A stretch of DNA of 36,293 nt, taken from Aquihabitans sp. (GTDB lineage: Bacteria > Actinomycetota > Acidimicrobiia > Acidimicrobiales > Iamiaceae). Where the stretch lies: contig JANXNS010000224.1 of NCBI GenBank assembly GCA_025353965.1, forward strand, positions 1 to 36,293. The letters are read 5' to 3'. Under the pieces are notes generated by a model that was not told the DNA's origin, ran no database searches, and saw only the letters and a program-made list of their open reading frames with translations. Each line of letters opens with the position of its first letter. Positions within the stretch are counted from its first letter, which is position 1. The position numbers and the translations under genes are program-made. This document shows, piece after piece, positions 6,431 to 15,620 of this stretch.

Positions 6431-7126
6431 GTGCCCGTCTCCGCTCCAGACCTTGCTGCCCTCCGCCTGTTGGGTGATCGGGTCCGTCCCCTGGCCGGGG
6501 CGGGCGAGCGCACGTTGCCCGTGCCGGAGGCCTTTGCCGGCCTCCTGCCCCAAGGCGGCCTCCAACGGGGGAGCACCGTGGCCACGGGGGGTACCGCGGC
6601 CACCAGCTTGGCGTTGGCTTTGGTTGGACCGACGACCGGTACCGGATCGTGGGTGGCGGTGGTGGGGTTACCGCGCCTTGGGCTTCTGGCGGCGGCCGAG
6701 CTGGGGGTGGATCTCGAACGGGTGTTGCTCGTGGCGGAGCCAGAAGCCCGGGCTTGGCCGGCCACGGTGGCTGCCTTATTAGACGCGGTGGAGGTGGTTT
6801 TGGTTCGTCCGCCGGGGCCGGTTGACGTGTCGGTGCAACGGCGGTTGCAAGCCCGAGCTCGGGATCGGGGTTCGGTACTTCTTCAGGTGGGCGGCGATCT
6901 GGGCATGTGGGCCCAGGGGCCAGATGTAGTGGTGTCGGCGGGGGCATCGTCGTGGGTAGGTCTCGGCCCCGGCCATGGCCGTCTACAGGCCCGGCGGGTG
7001 GAGGTTGCGGTCACTGGTCGGCGGGGTGCCGATCGTCCTCGTCAGGCTCAGCTCTGGTTGCCCGGGGCAGATGGCACCATCGCGGTAGCGGAACCCACCC
7101 GTGCCCCGCTTCGGGAGGTCGGATGA
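6431..7126 (+). CDS. imuA': ImuA'-type RecA-like mutasome accessory protein
   Basis: In actinobacteria ImuA' works with ImuB and the polymerase DnaE2 in SOS mutagenesis, as an accessory protein. The 231 residues look like a reduced RecA core: the P-loop position reads STVATGGTAATSLALAL (about 48-64) and lacks the Walker A lysine, followed by VAVVGLPRLGLLAAAELGVD and VLLVAEPEARAW strands. An alternative GTG at 6413 lies inside the LexA box; GTG at 6431 is favoured because it coincides with the predicted transcription start. The stop overlaps the imuB ATG (ATGA at 7123-7126). The identity rests on the imuB context, the SOS box and the RecA-like pattern. Confidence 0.85.
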   Translation: MPVSAPDLAALRLLGDRVRPLAGAGERTLPVPEAFAGLLPQGGLQRGSTVATGGTAATSLALALVGPTTGTGSWVAVVGLPRLGLLAAAELGVDLERVLLVAEPEARAWPATVAALLDAVEVVLVRPPGPVDVSVQRRLQARARDRGSVLLQVGGDLGMWAQGPDVVVSAGASSWVGLGPGHGRLQARRVEVAVTGRRGADRPRQAQLWLPGADGTIAVAEPTRAPLREVG

Positions 7127-8733
7127 CCAACGGCAGCGCTACCCGTGCCTTGGTCGTCCACTGCCCGGACTGGCCCGTTACCGCGGCAGGAGTCGGCCCG
7201 GATGAGGCCGCGATTGTGGTGCGGGCCAATCGAGTGTTGGCGGCATCGCCCGCGGCCCGCCAAGCCGGTATTTCTACCGGCTTGCGCCGCCGGGAGGCCC
7301 AAAAACGTTGCCCTCAGGTTGCTGTGATCGAGCACGACCCCAGCCGCGATGCCCGGGCCTTTGAGCCGGTTGCGGGGGCGCTGGATGGTGTGACGCCCCG
7401 GGTAGAGGTATCCCGGCCGGGCACGTTGGCCTTTGCCACTCGGGGTCCGGCGCGCTATTTCGGTGGCGACGAGGCTTTAGCGGAGCGGACTGGGTGGATT
7501 GCGGCTGAAGCCGTGGGCCGGGGTGTGGTGGCTCGGATCGGCGTGGCCGACGGCGCCTTCGCCGCTCTGCTGGCGGCTCAGCGGGCGCACCGGCAAGCGG
7601 TGTCTACCGGGAGGTCTGCGCCGATGATGATCCCGGTTGGGGCATCACCCGCGTTTTTGGCCGGCCACCCCGTAGAGGCCTTGGCCGAGGTGCTGGACCA
7701 GCCTGACCTGATCGACGTGTGGCGGCGTCTTGGGCTGCGCACCCTGGGCCTGGCGGCGGGTTTGCCGGTGGCTGATGTGTTGGCCCGTTTCGGTGGGGGA
7801 GGAGTTCTTGCTCACCGCCTGGCTTCGGGGCTGGACCCGCGCCCGCTAGACGCCCGCCGGCCGGCGCCAGATCTTGCCGTTTCTCGGGAGCTGGATCCCC
7901 CCGCGGACCGGGTCGACCGGGCTGCCTTCGTGGCCAAAGCCTTGGCCGATGAACTCCACGCCCGCTTGGCTGCAGATGGCCTGGCCTGCATACATGTGTT
8001 GGTGGAAGCGGAGACTGAACACGGTGAAACCTTGGCCCGCCACTGGCGCCACGAAGGAGCGTTAGCGGCGGGGGCGTTGGCCGACCGGGTCCGCTGGCAG
8101 CTAGATGGTTGGCTCACGGGTTCGGCCATCGCTCGGCCCACTGCCGGCATCAGTCGGCTCACCCTGATTCCGGTAGAGGTGGTAGCGGCCCGGGGGCGCC
8201 AACTCGGGTTTTGGGGTGGGGAAACGCTGATCGACGAACGGGTCCTCCGGGCCGTCGCTCGGGTGCAGGGCACCCTGGGAGCTCATGCCGTCACGGTGCC
8301 GGAAGCGCGGGGCGGCCGCAGCCCCATGGATCGAGTGATTCGGGTACCGGTTGCCGCGGTAGATCTCACCTCGCCCCGACCAGAGGCCCGCCCTGATGCT
8401 GTGACCGAACCCTGGCCGGGGCGGGTACCGGCCCCCGCCCCGGCCGAGGTGTGGTCAGACCCCGAACCAGTAGAGGTGATAGATGCGCAGGGCCGCCCAG
8501 TGGGCGTAACGGGCCGGGCTGAGGTAACGGCGGCCCCGGCATCTTTGGCTCGTTCGGGGCATCGGCCCACTCAGCTCACGGCGTGGGCAGGGCCGTGGCC
8601 GGTCGACGAACGGTGGTGGGATGCAACTCGTCACCGGCGGCGGGCGCGGTTTCAAGTAGTGGAGGCCAATGGCACGGCGCACCTGCTCGCGGTGGAGGCG
8701 GGGCGATGGTGGCTTGAGGCAACGTATGACTAA
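7123..8733 (+). CDS. imuB: ImuB, catalytically inactive Y-family polymerase adaptor
   Basis: The hub of the translesion mutasome: it binds the beta clamp and connects ImuA' with DnaE2. The 536 residues follow the Y-family layout, but the N terminus reads LVVHCPDWPV instead of the catalytic Asp motif, and the usual S-x-D-E loop is replaced by EVSRPGTLAF, so it should not polymerise DNA. A clamp-binding motif QLGFWG is at residues 360-365. The C terminus has the GPWPVDERWWD segment and ends GRWWLEATYD, diagnostic of actinobacterial ImuB. It starts by ATGA overlap with imuA'. dnaE2 is not in the window and must lie elsewhere. Confidence 0.94.
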   Translation: MTNGSATRALVVHCPDWPVTAAGVGPDEAAIVVRANRVLAASPAARQAGISTGLRRREAQKRCPQVAVIEHDPSRDARAFEPVAGALDGVTPRVEVSRPGTLAFATRGPARYFGGDEALAERTGWIAAEAVGRGVVARIGVADGAFAALLAAQRAHRQAVSTGRSAPMMIPVGASPAFLAGHPVEALAEVLDQPDLIDVWRRLGLRTLGLAAGLPVADVLARFGGGGVLAHRLASGLDPRPLDARRPAPDLAVSRELDPPADRVDRAAFVAKALADELHARLAADGLACIHVLVEAETEHGETLARHWRHEGALAAGALADRVRWQLDGWLTGSAIARPTAGISRLTLIPVEVVAARGRQLGFWGGETLIDERVLRAVARVQGTLGAHAVTVPEARGGRSPMDRVIRVPVAAVDLTSPRPEARPDAVTEPWPGRVPAPAPAEVWSDPEPVEVIDAQGRPVGVTGRAEVTAAPASLARSGHRPTQLTAWAGPWPVDERWWDATRHRRRARFQVVEANGTAHLLAVEAGRWWLEATYD

Positions 8734-8750
8734 AGAAAAGTATCCGCACC

Positions 8751-8756
8751 TATCAT
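8751..8756 (+). promoter_or_regulatory. Possible -10 box for the fusion oxidase gene
   Basis: TATCAT lies 72 bases before the ATG at 8829. A -35 element is not clear. Unlike most genes here, this one would have a leader of some 65 bases and uses a ribosome binding site (AAGGGG at about 8817-8822). Confidence 0.35.
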
Positions 8757-8828
8757 GCAAGAAGTTTTGCTACCCTTCCCTTGGGCCGTGCCTCGTTGCG
8801 GAGCGGCGGTGCTGAGAAGGGGAATTCG

Positions 8829-11039
8829 ATGGGTACGTCAGAGACCAACGCCAACGCGGGGGACACCGATCCAGAGTCTGTGGTGCCAGAAGCCTCCACA
8901 CCTCCGGCCACGCACCGGTTGCGTTGGCTCTCGCTCTCGGTAGTACTCCTTGGAGTTTCGGCCGCAGGGGTAGTGGGCTGGCAGCAGATCAAGCCGGTGG
9001 TAGATGCCCGCCGTTATGCATCGGTCACCAATGAGGTACCCAAGGCACCCAAGCTGGTAGCCGCCGACGGCGAGACCCTTTATCGCATCAACCCCGTGGC
9101 TTCTTCGCTCACCTATTCGATCAATGAATCGTTTGTGGGCAAAGGCACCACAACGGCAACCGGGACAACACACGGCATCGCTGGTGATCTCGCCATCAAT
9201 GATCAGGATCTGGCTAAGAGCCGGGTTGGCAAGATTGTGGTCAATGTCGAGCAGTTCCGCTCTGACAACAACCTGCGAGATGCTCGCATTCGCCAAGATT
9301 TTCTTCAGTCACACCAGTTCCCGTTGGCCACCTTCTCGATCAAGCAACTCGATGGTCTAGAAGGAAAGCTGGCTGAAGGTGAGACCAAGACCTTCACCAT
9401 GGCCGGCATGGTCACGCTGAAAGGCACCGGGGCGTCGGCCACGTGGAAGGTCACGGCCTCGGTGAAGGACGGCACCCTTACGGCCACGGCCACCACCACG
9501 GCCAAGCTCTCCCGCTTCGATGCGGGGCCCATCTCCATCAGCGGCCTCGTCAAGACATCGGACGAGGTCAAGCTCACGCTCACGCTCAGCGCGCTGGACC
9601 CCACAACTCACAGCATTCCCACCACGCTCCAGGGTACGAACCGGGCCGCGGCCACGTCCGCCAAGGCGGCCGGTCCGTCATTTTCCAACGTGGTGCAGCC
9701 CATCATCGAGGCCAACTGCGCTTCCTGCCACAACACCGGCCAAATGGGTGCCCGCCAGGTTCGGATGGATACTGCCGGTGACCTCCAAAAAGTCTCCGAT
9801 GGCATCAAGACCGTCACCCAAGCTGGCTACATGCCACCGTGGCCAGCATCCACCAAGGGGGTTGCGCTGTCGCACGTAGCCAAGCTGTCAGAGAAAGAAC
9901 TGGCCGCGCTGGCCGCATGGTCAGATGCCGGCGGCCCGCTCGATGTTGCTGCCTCCACCAAGGTCGCTATGACCAAGGCGGCGGCCACCTTGCTGCCCCG
10001 CAAAGACCAGACCCTCACGATTCCGTCGTATACTGGGTCACTCACAAACAACAACGATTACCGCTGCTTCGTGCTGGACCCCAAGATCACCAAGAAGACG
10101 TACCTCACGGGGTACACCTTCGAGGGCGATCAGATCGAGCAACTGCACCACGCTCAGGTCTTCCTGATCAGTGACGAGCAAATGGCCGCATCGAAAGCGA
10201 AAGACGGCAAGGACGGCCAACCAGGGTGGGGTTGCTATAGCGGCCCGGAGCTCCGGGGCCGCCGCCCCGATCGCGTTGCCGGTGCGCCGCGCCAGCGAGA
10301 TGCCGGGTTTACGGGCCAGGCCAACCTGGTTGCGGGCTGGGTACCCGGGCAATCTCCGGTCATCTTCCCGGAAAACTCGGGCATGCTCCTGCACCCCGGA
10401 GATGCCTTGGTGTTGCAATTGCACTACCACTACAGCGATGCGCCGGTCGCTGACCGGTCTGGGTTGTCACTGCAGCTGGATGCTGGAGACAGCAACACCC
10501 GGGAGCTTCGGGTCATCAATCCGTTGGGTCCGGTGGAGATCCCCTGCGCCCCGAAAGATGTCAACGAGCCGCTGTGCGATCGCGACGCGGCCATCGCCGA
10601 CAACGTCAAGCTGTATGGCCCCTCTGGTGCTGGCAACGAGTTTGGGTTGCTATCGCTCTGTGGCCACACGCCGGAGGAGCTGACCAAGGGATTCACTGGC
10701 ACGGTCGCCTCGTCGTCGTGCGTTGCCCGAGTTCCTCAAGACGGTGTCATTGTTGCGGCCATGGGCCACATGCACACGCTGGGCAAGAGCATCCGGCTCA
10801 CCTTGGCCCCAGATTCGGCCAAGGAGAAGATCCTGCTCGACATTCCAACATGGAGCTTCGACTGGCAGATGAACTACGCCTTCAAGAAGCCAGTTCGGGT
10901 TACTGCCGGCGAAGAACTGCGCATTGATTGTAGCTGGGATCGTTCGAGAGACCCGCTCCGGAAGCCCAAATATATCGTGTTCGCGGAGGGTACCGAGGAC
11001 GAAATGTGCTTCGGTACGTACTCCCTCATTCCGGACTAG
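8829..11039 (+). CDS. YceI - cytochrome c - PHM-like copper monooxygenase fusion, membrane anchored
   Basis: A three-module extracytoplasmic redox protein of 736 residues. A cytoplasmic tail precedes one membrane helix (about 32-50). Residues about 80-258 form a YceI lipocalin-like barrel, a domain that binds isoprenoid or amphiphilic ligands. Residues 285-372 are a c-type heme domain: CASCH (Cys297, Cys300, His301) and a likely distal Met335 in GYMPPW. Residues 395-736 resemble the two copper domains of peptidylglycine-type type II monooxygenases, with all copper ligands recognisable: His440-His441, His532 in LHYHY, His647 and His649 in GHMHTLG, Met726 in DEMCF. The start at 8829 follows AAGGGG. 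The predicted chemistry is copper hydroxylation with heme-delivered electrons, possibly on a YceI-bound lipid; the substrate is unknown. The domain calls are strong, the mechanism is inferred. Confidence 0.88.
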   Translation: MGTSETNANAGDTDPESVVPEASTPPATHRLRWLSLSVVLLGVSAAGVVGWQQIKPVVDARRYASVTNEVPKAPKLVAADGETLYRINPVASSLTYSINESFVGKGTTTATGTTHGIAGDLAINDQDLAKSRVGKIVVNVEQFRSDNNLRDARIRQDFLQSHQFPLATFSIKQLDGLEGKLAEGETKTFTMAGMVTLKGTGASATWKVTASVKDGTLTATATTTAKLSRFDAGPISISGLVKTSDEVKLTLTLSALDPTTHSIPTTLQGTNRAAATSAKAAGPSFSNVVQPIIEANCASCHNTGQMGARQVRMDTAGDLQKVSDGIKTVTQAGYMPPWPASTKGVALSHVAKLSEKELAALAAWSDAGGPLDVAASTKVAMTKAAATLLPRKDQTLTIPSYTGSLTNNNDYRCFVLDPKITKKTYLTGYTFEGDQIEQLHHAQVFLISDEQMAASKAKDGKDGQPGWGCYSGPELRGRRPDRVAGAPRQRDAGFTGQANLVAGWVPGQSPVIFPENSGMLLHPGDALVLQLHYHYSDAPVADRSGLSLQLDAGDSNTRELRVINPLGPVEIPCAPKDVNEPLCDRDAAIADNVKLYGPSGAGNEFGLLSLCGHTPEELTKGFTGTVASSSCVARVPQDGVIVAAMGHMHTLGKSIRLTLAPDSAKEKILLDIPTWSFDWQMNYAFKKPVRVTAGEELRIDCSWDRSRDPLRKPKYIVFAEGTEDEMCFGTYSLIPD

Positions 11040-11077
11040 CCGATGCCATGCAATGAGCTGGATGCATTGCCGGGGGT

Positions 11078-12613
<1,536 letters not shown>

Positions 12614-12635
12614 TGCTAGTTCACCTTTCTTGTGA

Positions 12636-12842
12636 TCAGACGGGGGTGACGACGACGGTTCGCGGGGGCAGGACCTCCACCACGAGCACGCGAGTGCCCG
12701 AGAGAATCTCCTGATCGTCGGCGCTGTAGGCGTGGTACGCCTCGGTGCCGCCACGAATGGGGACCATGACTTCGCCGATTCGTCCGGGACCAACGCGACC
12801 GGTAACCCGGCCCGTTTTCCCAATCAGATTCTGGTCAGCCAT
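12636..12842 (-). CDS. Short NfeD-type OB-fold protein
   Basis: A 68-residue soluble protein matching the C-terminal OB-fold of NfeD (PF01957-like): LIGKTGRVTGRVGPGRIGEV, then a Gly-rich turn and LSGTRVLVVEVLPPRTVVVTPV. NfeD proteins pair with flotillins and other SPFH proteins, and this gene directly precedes a flotillin gene on the same strand. It has no membrane helices or protease domain, so it is the minimal form. The start is ATG 12842; a GTG at 12881 would add 13 residues. The 127-base stretch up to 12970 holds no gene; a TATAAA motif on the minus strand near 12956-12962 could be part of a promoter, but nothing firmer. Confidence 0.8.
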   Translation of the reverse strand: MADQNLIGKTGRVTGRVGPGRIGEVMVPIRGGTEAYHAYSADDQEILSGTRVLVVEVLPPRTVVVTPV

Positions 12843-12969
12843 GGGCCCATCCGTCCTGTCGTTCCGCCGGATCAAGACCACTTGACCGATCCGGCTTTGG
12901 GATCATGGTGCCGGGGTCGGCGCGGAGCAACGTTGCCCGTGTGGTCTTACGACTTCTTTATACGGGCCG

Positions 12970-13893
12970 TTACGCAGAAGCGCCGATCAGTTCTGCTTCT
13001 GCGTTCTGGTCGCGCTTGGCGGAAAAGCGGCGACCGACCCGGGCAATGCGTTCCATTCGCTTGACCATTCTGGCCCGCGCCTGCTCGGCCTCGGGGCTGA
13101 GGCCCTCCAGGGCCTCAATGTTCCAGTGGCGAAGAATCACCGGGACGAGCACCGAATCGTGGTGGACGGTGAAGTCATAGATGCCCGCCTTGGCAATGGC
13201 CATGGCGTGCGACTCGAAGTCGACAATGCCGGTTCCGGGCATTTCAAAATCTCGGACCTGACGCTCCATGGCCAGAACCATGGCCGACGGATCTAGCTCC
13301 AGGGCGGCGGTGCCGAGGTCTCGATAGAAGAGGTGGTGCCGGTTCTCATCTGCCGCGACCCTTTTCATGACCTCGTACCCGGCCTTGTCCTCAAGCAACT
13401 TCCCGGTGTTGTGATGGGCGATCCGGGTGGCCAACTCCTGAAGCGTGACGTAGACGATGCCATCGGTCACCACGTCCACCACAGGGGTTTCGCCCTTCTC
13501 GACCTGCTTCATCCGTGCCCGTTCCAGCGCGACGGGATTGAGGGCGCGGGTGACGGTGAGGTAATCGCGCAGCACGATGGAGTGGCGTCCTTCTTCTGCG
13601 GTCCAACGCCGTGCCCAGGTACCCCAAGCTGTGTCTCGACCGAAAAGTGTCTCGATGGTGCGGAAGTAATAGGGGAGGTTGTCCTCGGTGAGCAGGTTCA
13701 CGAAAAGGCTGGACCGAACGGCCGGGGTCATGGCCACCTCGTTGGGATCCCACTCGGTGTCGGGCTCGAAATCTCGGCCTTGGCTCCACGGAACCAGCTC
13801 ATGCGGGAACCACTCCTTGGAGGTTGCGAGGTGCTTATCGAGCAATCGGGCCACCGTGGGCTCGAGTTCATTCAGCATCGCGTTCTGATCCAT
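12970..13893 (-). CDS. Acyl-ACP desaturase (soluble di-iron, stearoyl-ACP desaturase type)
   Basis: Inserts a double bond into acyl carrier protein-bound fatty acids, using O2 and reduced ferredoxin-type donors; cytoplasmic. The 307 residues match the actinobacterial DesA-like family (PF03405). The di-iron ligands are visible: Glu in LLTEDNLPYY, the AEEGRH motif (ExxH), a further Glu in LQELATRIAHHN, and ADENRHH. The ATG at 13893 is exactly 6 bases after a TAGGCT -10 box, so the mRNA should be leaderless, and a perfect palindrome lies between this box and the -35 region, predicting repression by a lipid-responsive regulator. Family-typical length; no oddities. Confidence 0.92.
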   Translation of the reverse strand: MDQNAMLNELEPTVARLLDKHLATSKEWFPHELVPWSQGRDFEPDTEWDPNEVAMTPAVRSSLFVNLLTEDNLPYYFRTIETLFGRDTAWGTWARRWTAEEGRHSIVLRDYLTVTRALNPVALERARMKQVEKGETPVVDVVTDGIVYVTLQELATRIAHHNTGKLLEDKAGYEVMKRVAADENRHHLFYRDLGTAALELDPSAMVLAMERQVRDFEMPGTGIVDFESHAMAIAKAGIYDFTVHHDSVLVPVILRHWNIEALEGLSPEAEQARARMVKRMERIARVGRRFSAKRDQNAEAELIGASA

Positions 13894-13899
13894 CGGTCC

Positions 13900-13905
13900 A
13901 GCCTA
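13900..13905 (-). promoter_or_regulatory. -10 box TAGGCT, leaderless start of the acyl-ACP desaturase
   Basis: On the minus strand TAGGCT, six bases, then ATG. The same hexamer precedes the Rmd-like gene at 16532-16537. The box overlaps the adjoining palindrome by four bases. Confidence 0.55.
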
Positions 13906-13921
13906 CCTACCAGTAGGTAGG
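13902..13921. promoter_or_regulatory. Palindromic operator in the desaturase promoter
   Basis: CCTACCTA (13902-13909), spacer CCAG, TAGGTAGG (13914-13921): perfect 8-base arms. It fills the space between -35 and -10 of the desaturase promoter, a typical position for a TetR-family repressor site. It is unlike the palindrome upstream of the acyl-CoA dehydrogenase, so a different regulator is likely. Confidence 0.65.
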
Positions 13922-13955
13922 GAGGAAAGGTCATCAGCTGTGACGCTTGTCGTGT

Positions 13956-13961
13956 CAGACT
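13956..13961 (+). promoter_or_regulatory. Possible -10 box CAGACT for the PhoD gene
   Basis: CAGACT, six bases, then ATG at 13968. The same hexamer and spacing occur before the thioredoxin-like gene (34864-34876). The -35 region is weak. Confidence 0.35.
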
Positions 13962-13967
13962 CAGTTC

Positions 13968-15596
13968 ATGAATCAGGGGGAACCAGCGGGTGAACGGCGG
14001 GTGCTATCGGGGATCGGCCGACGGCAATTTTTGACGGGGGCGGCGGCCTCGGCCGCCGCCATTGCCGTCGGTTGTTCGTCTTCGGGCAGCGCCAACCGGG
14101 CCGCCCCTGCGACCACGGGTACGGGCGCAACTACCACCACGGCGCCCGCCAAGCCCAAGAACGTGCCGGAGCTCAGCGGAAACCCGTTTTCCCTGGGCGT
14201 TGCATCGGGAGACCCAACCCCCGACGCCGTTATCTTGTGGACTCGGTTGGCCCCCGATGCCCTCGCCGCCGATGGCGCCGGTGGCATGCCGGAGGAAAAA
14301 GCCGACGTGGTTTGGGAGGTTGCTTCGGACGCGGCCTTTGTCTCCGTTGTCGGCACCGGGGTCTTCACCACCACACCCGCCCATGGGCATTCCGCTCACG
14401 TCGATGCCACCGGCCTCGAACCCGGAACCGCCTATCACTATCGGTTCCGCTACGCAGATTGGACCAGCCCGGTAGGGCGGACCCGCACCTTGCCCAGCGG
14501 GTCACCTGAGCGCTTCGGCGTCGCCGTTGTCAACTGTCAGATGTATGAATCCGGGCGCTTCGGGGCCTACCAGCACCTTGTCGACGAAGAGGTGGACGTG
14601 GTGCTGCACCTCGGTGACTACATATACGAATATGCGGCGGGAACCAGTTCTCGCTCACCGAAGCCAGACCGGCTGCTCGAAACCCTGGCGGACTACCGGC
14701 TTCGCTACGCGTCCTACAAGAGCGATCCCCAGCTCCAAGCGGCCCATGCCCGACACCCGTTCGTCCTCACCTGGGACGACCACGAGGTGGCCAACAACTA
14801 CATGGGCGACGTGCTGCCCGGCGTCGGTAGCCCGGCTCTAGGCCAGGCCCGAAAGACGGCGGCCTACCAGGGGTGGTGGGAAAATCTTCCGTCCCGGGTA
14901 GGTCCGCCGGAGAACGGTGCTTTGGCGGTGTACCAGGACTTCGCGGCGGGGGACCTGGTGCGGATCCATGTCCTTGACGAGCGCCAAGATGCCGCCGTCC
15001 CCCCGTGCCGTGACACGGCCCAGCCCGGTACCGATTTTGGGAATTGCGAGGCGAGGGAGGGCGAGGATCGCACCCGTCTAGGCGCTGATCAGGAGGCCTG
15101 GCTGGCCAAGTCCTTGGCGAAGGGCGGCGTCACCTGGAACCTGCTCGGCAACCCCGTTGTCCTGGCCGGTGTAGACGGTGGGACCAAGACCGCAGCCTAT
15201 TATTTGGACACATGGGACGGATTTCCTCAGGCCCGGACCCGCCTCATCGAGCAACTCGCGGCCACCGACAACCCGGTCGTCCTCACCGGTGATTATCACG
15301 CAGGCATGGTGCTCGACGTGAACGCCGTCCCGTTCGACACGACGAGCCAACTGGTCGCGCCGGAATTCATGTCGCCCCCCATTTCGTCACTGCTCTTCCC
15401 AGCCGATGTCTCCGCCCGGACCCCGCAGTTGCGTCAGCAACTCAACGACCATGGCTATATGACGGTCACTGTGACCCCGGAGAAGCTGACCGTCGTCTTC
15501 CGCTGCATAGAAGATGTTGGCGACCCAGACACCGCAATAGCCAGCAAGGCCACCTGGGTGGTCACCGCAGGAGATCCCGTGGCCCGCGAGGCCTGA
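13968..15596 (+). CDS. PhoD-like alkaline phosphatase/phosphodiesterase, Tat-exported lipoprotein
   Basis: Releases phosphate from phosphomonoesters or phosphodiesters outside the membrane using Fe/Ca ions. The 542 residues start with a twin-arginine signal GIGRRQFLTG and a lipobox ending AVGC, then a Ser/Thr/Ala linker. A fibronectin-like N-domain carries LGVASGDPTPDAVILWTRL (about 70-90). The metallophosphatase core has VNCQMYESG (Cys metal ligand of PhoD), LHLGDYIYEY, LTWDDHEVANN and VLTGDYHAG, all diagnostic. ATG 13968 is favoured by a CAGACT box 6 bases upstream; GTG at 13947 is possible. It shares its upstream region with the divergent desaturase. In a genome of this type it probably serves phosphate scavenging. 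Confidence 0.93.
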   Translation: MNQGEPAGERRVLSGIGRRQFLTGAAASAAAIAVGCSSSGSANRAAPATTGTGATTTTAPAKPKNVPELSGNPFSLGVASGDPTPDAVILWTRLAPDALAADGAGGMPEEKADVVWEVASDAAFVSVVGTGVFTTTPAHGHSAHVDATGLEPGTAYHYRFRYADWTSPVGRTRTLPSGSPERFGVAVVNCQMYESGRFGAYQHLVDEEVDVVLHLGDYIYEYAAGTSSRSPKPDRLLETLADYRLRYASYKSDPQLQAAHARHPFVLTWDDHEVANNYMGDVLPGVGSPALGQARKTAAYQGWWENLPSRVGPPENGALAVYQDFAAGDLVRIHVLDERQDAAVPPCRDTAQPGTDFGNCEAREGEDRTRLGADQEAWLAKSLAKGGVTWNLLGNPVVLAGVDGGTKTAAYYLDTWDGFPQARTRLIEQLAATDNPVVLTGDYHAGMVLDVNAVPFDTTSQLVAPEFMSPPISSLLFPADVSARTPQLRQQLNDHGYMTVTVTPEKLTVVFRCIEDVGDPDTAIASKATWVVTAGDPVAREA

Positions 15597-15620
15597 CCCT
15601 CACAAGCCCTCGTTGGCCAC
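15579..15620. terminator. Hairpin spanning both stop codons of the PhoD and Rmd-like genes
   Basis: GTGGCC (15579-15584) pairs with GGCCAC (15615-15620) and CGAGG (15587-15591) with CCTCG (15608-15612), separated by a 2x2 internal loop. The 16-base loop holds the stop codons of both convergent genes. There is no T-tract. Confidence 0.45.
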
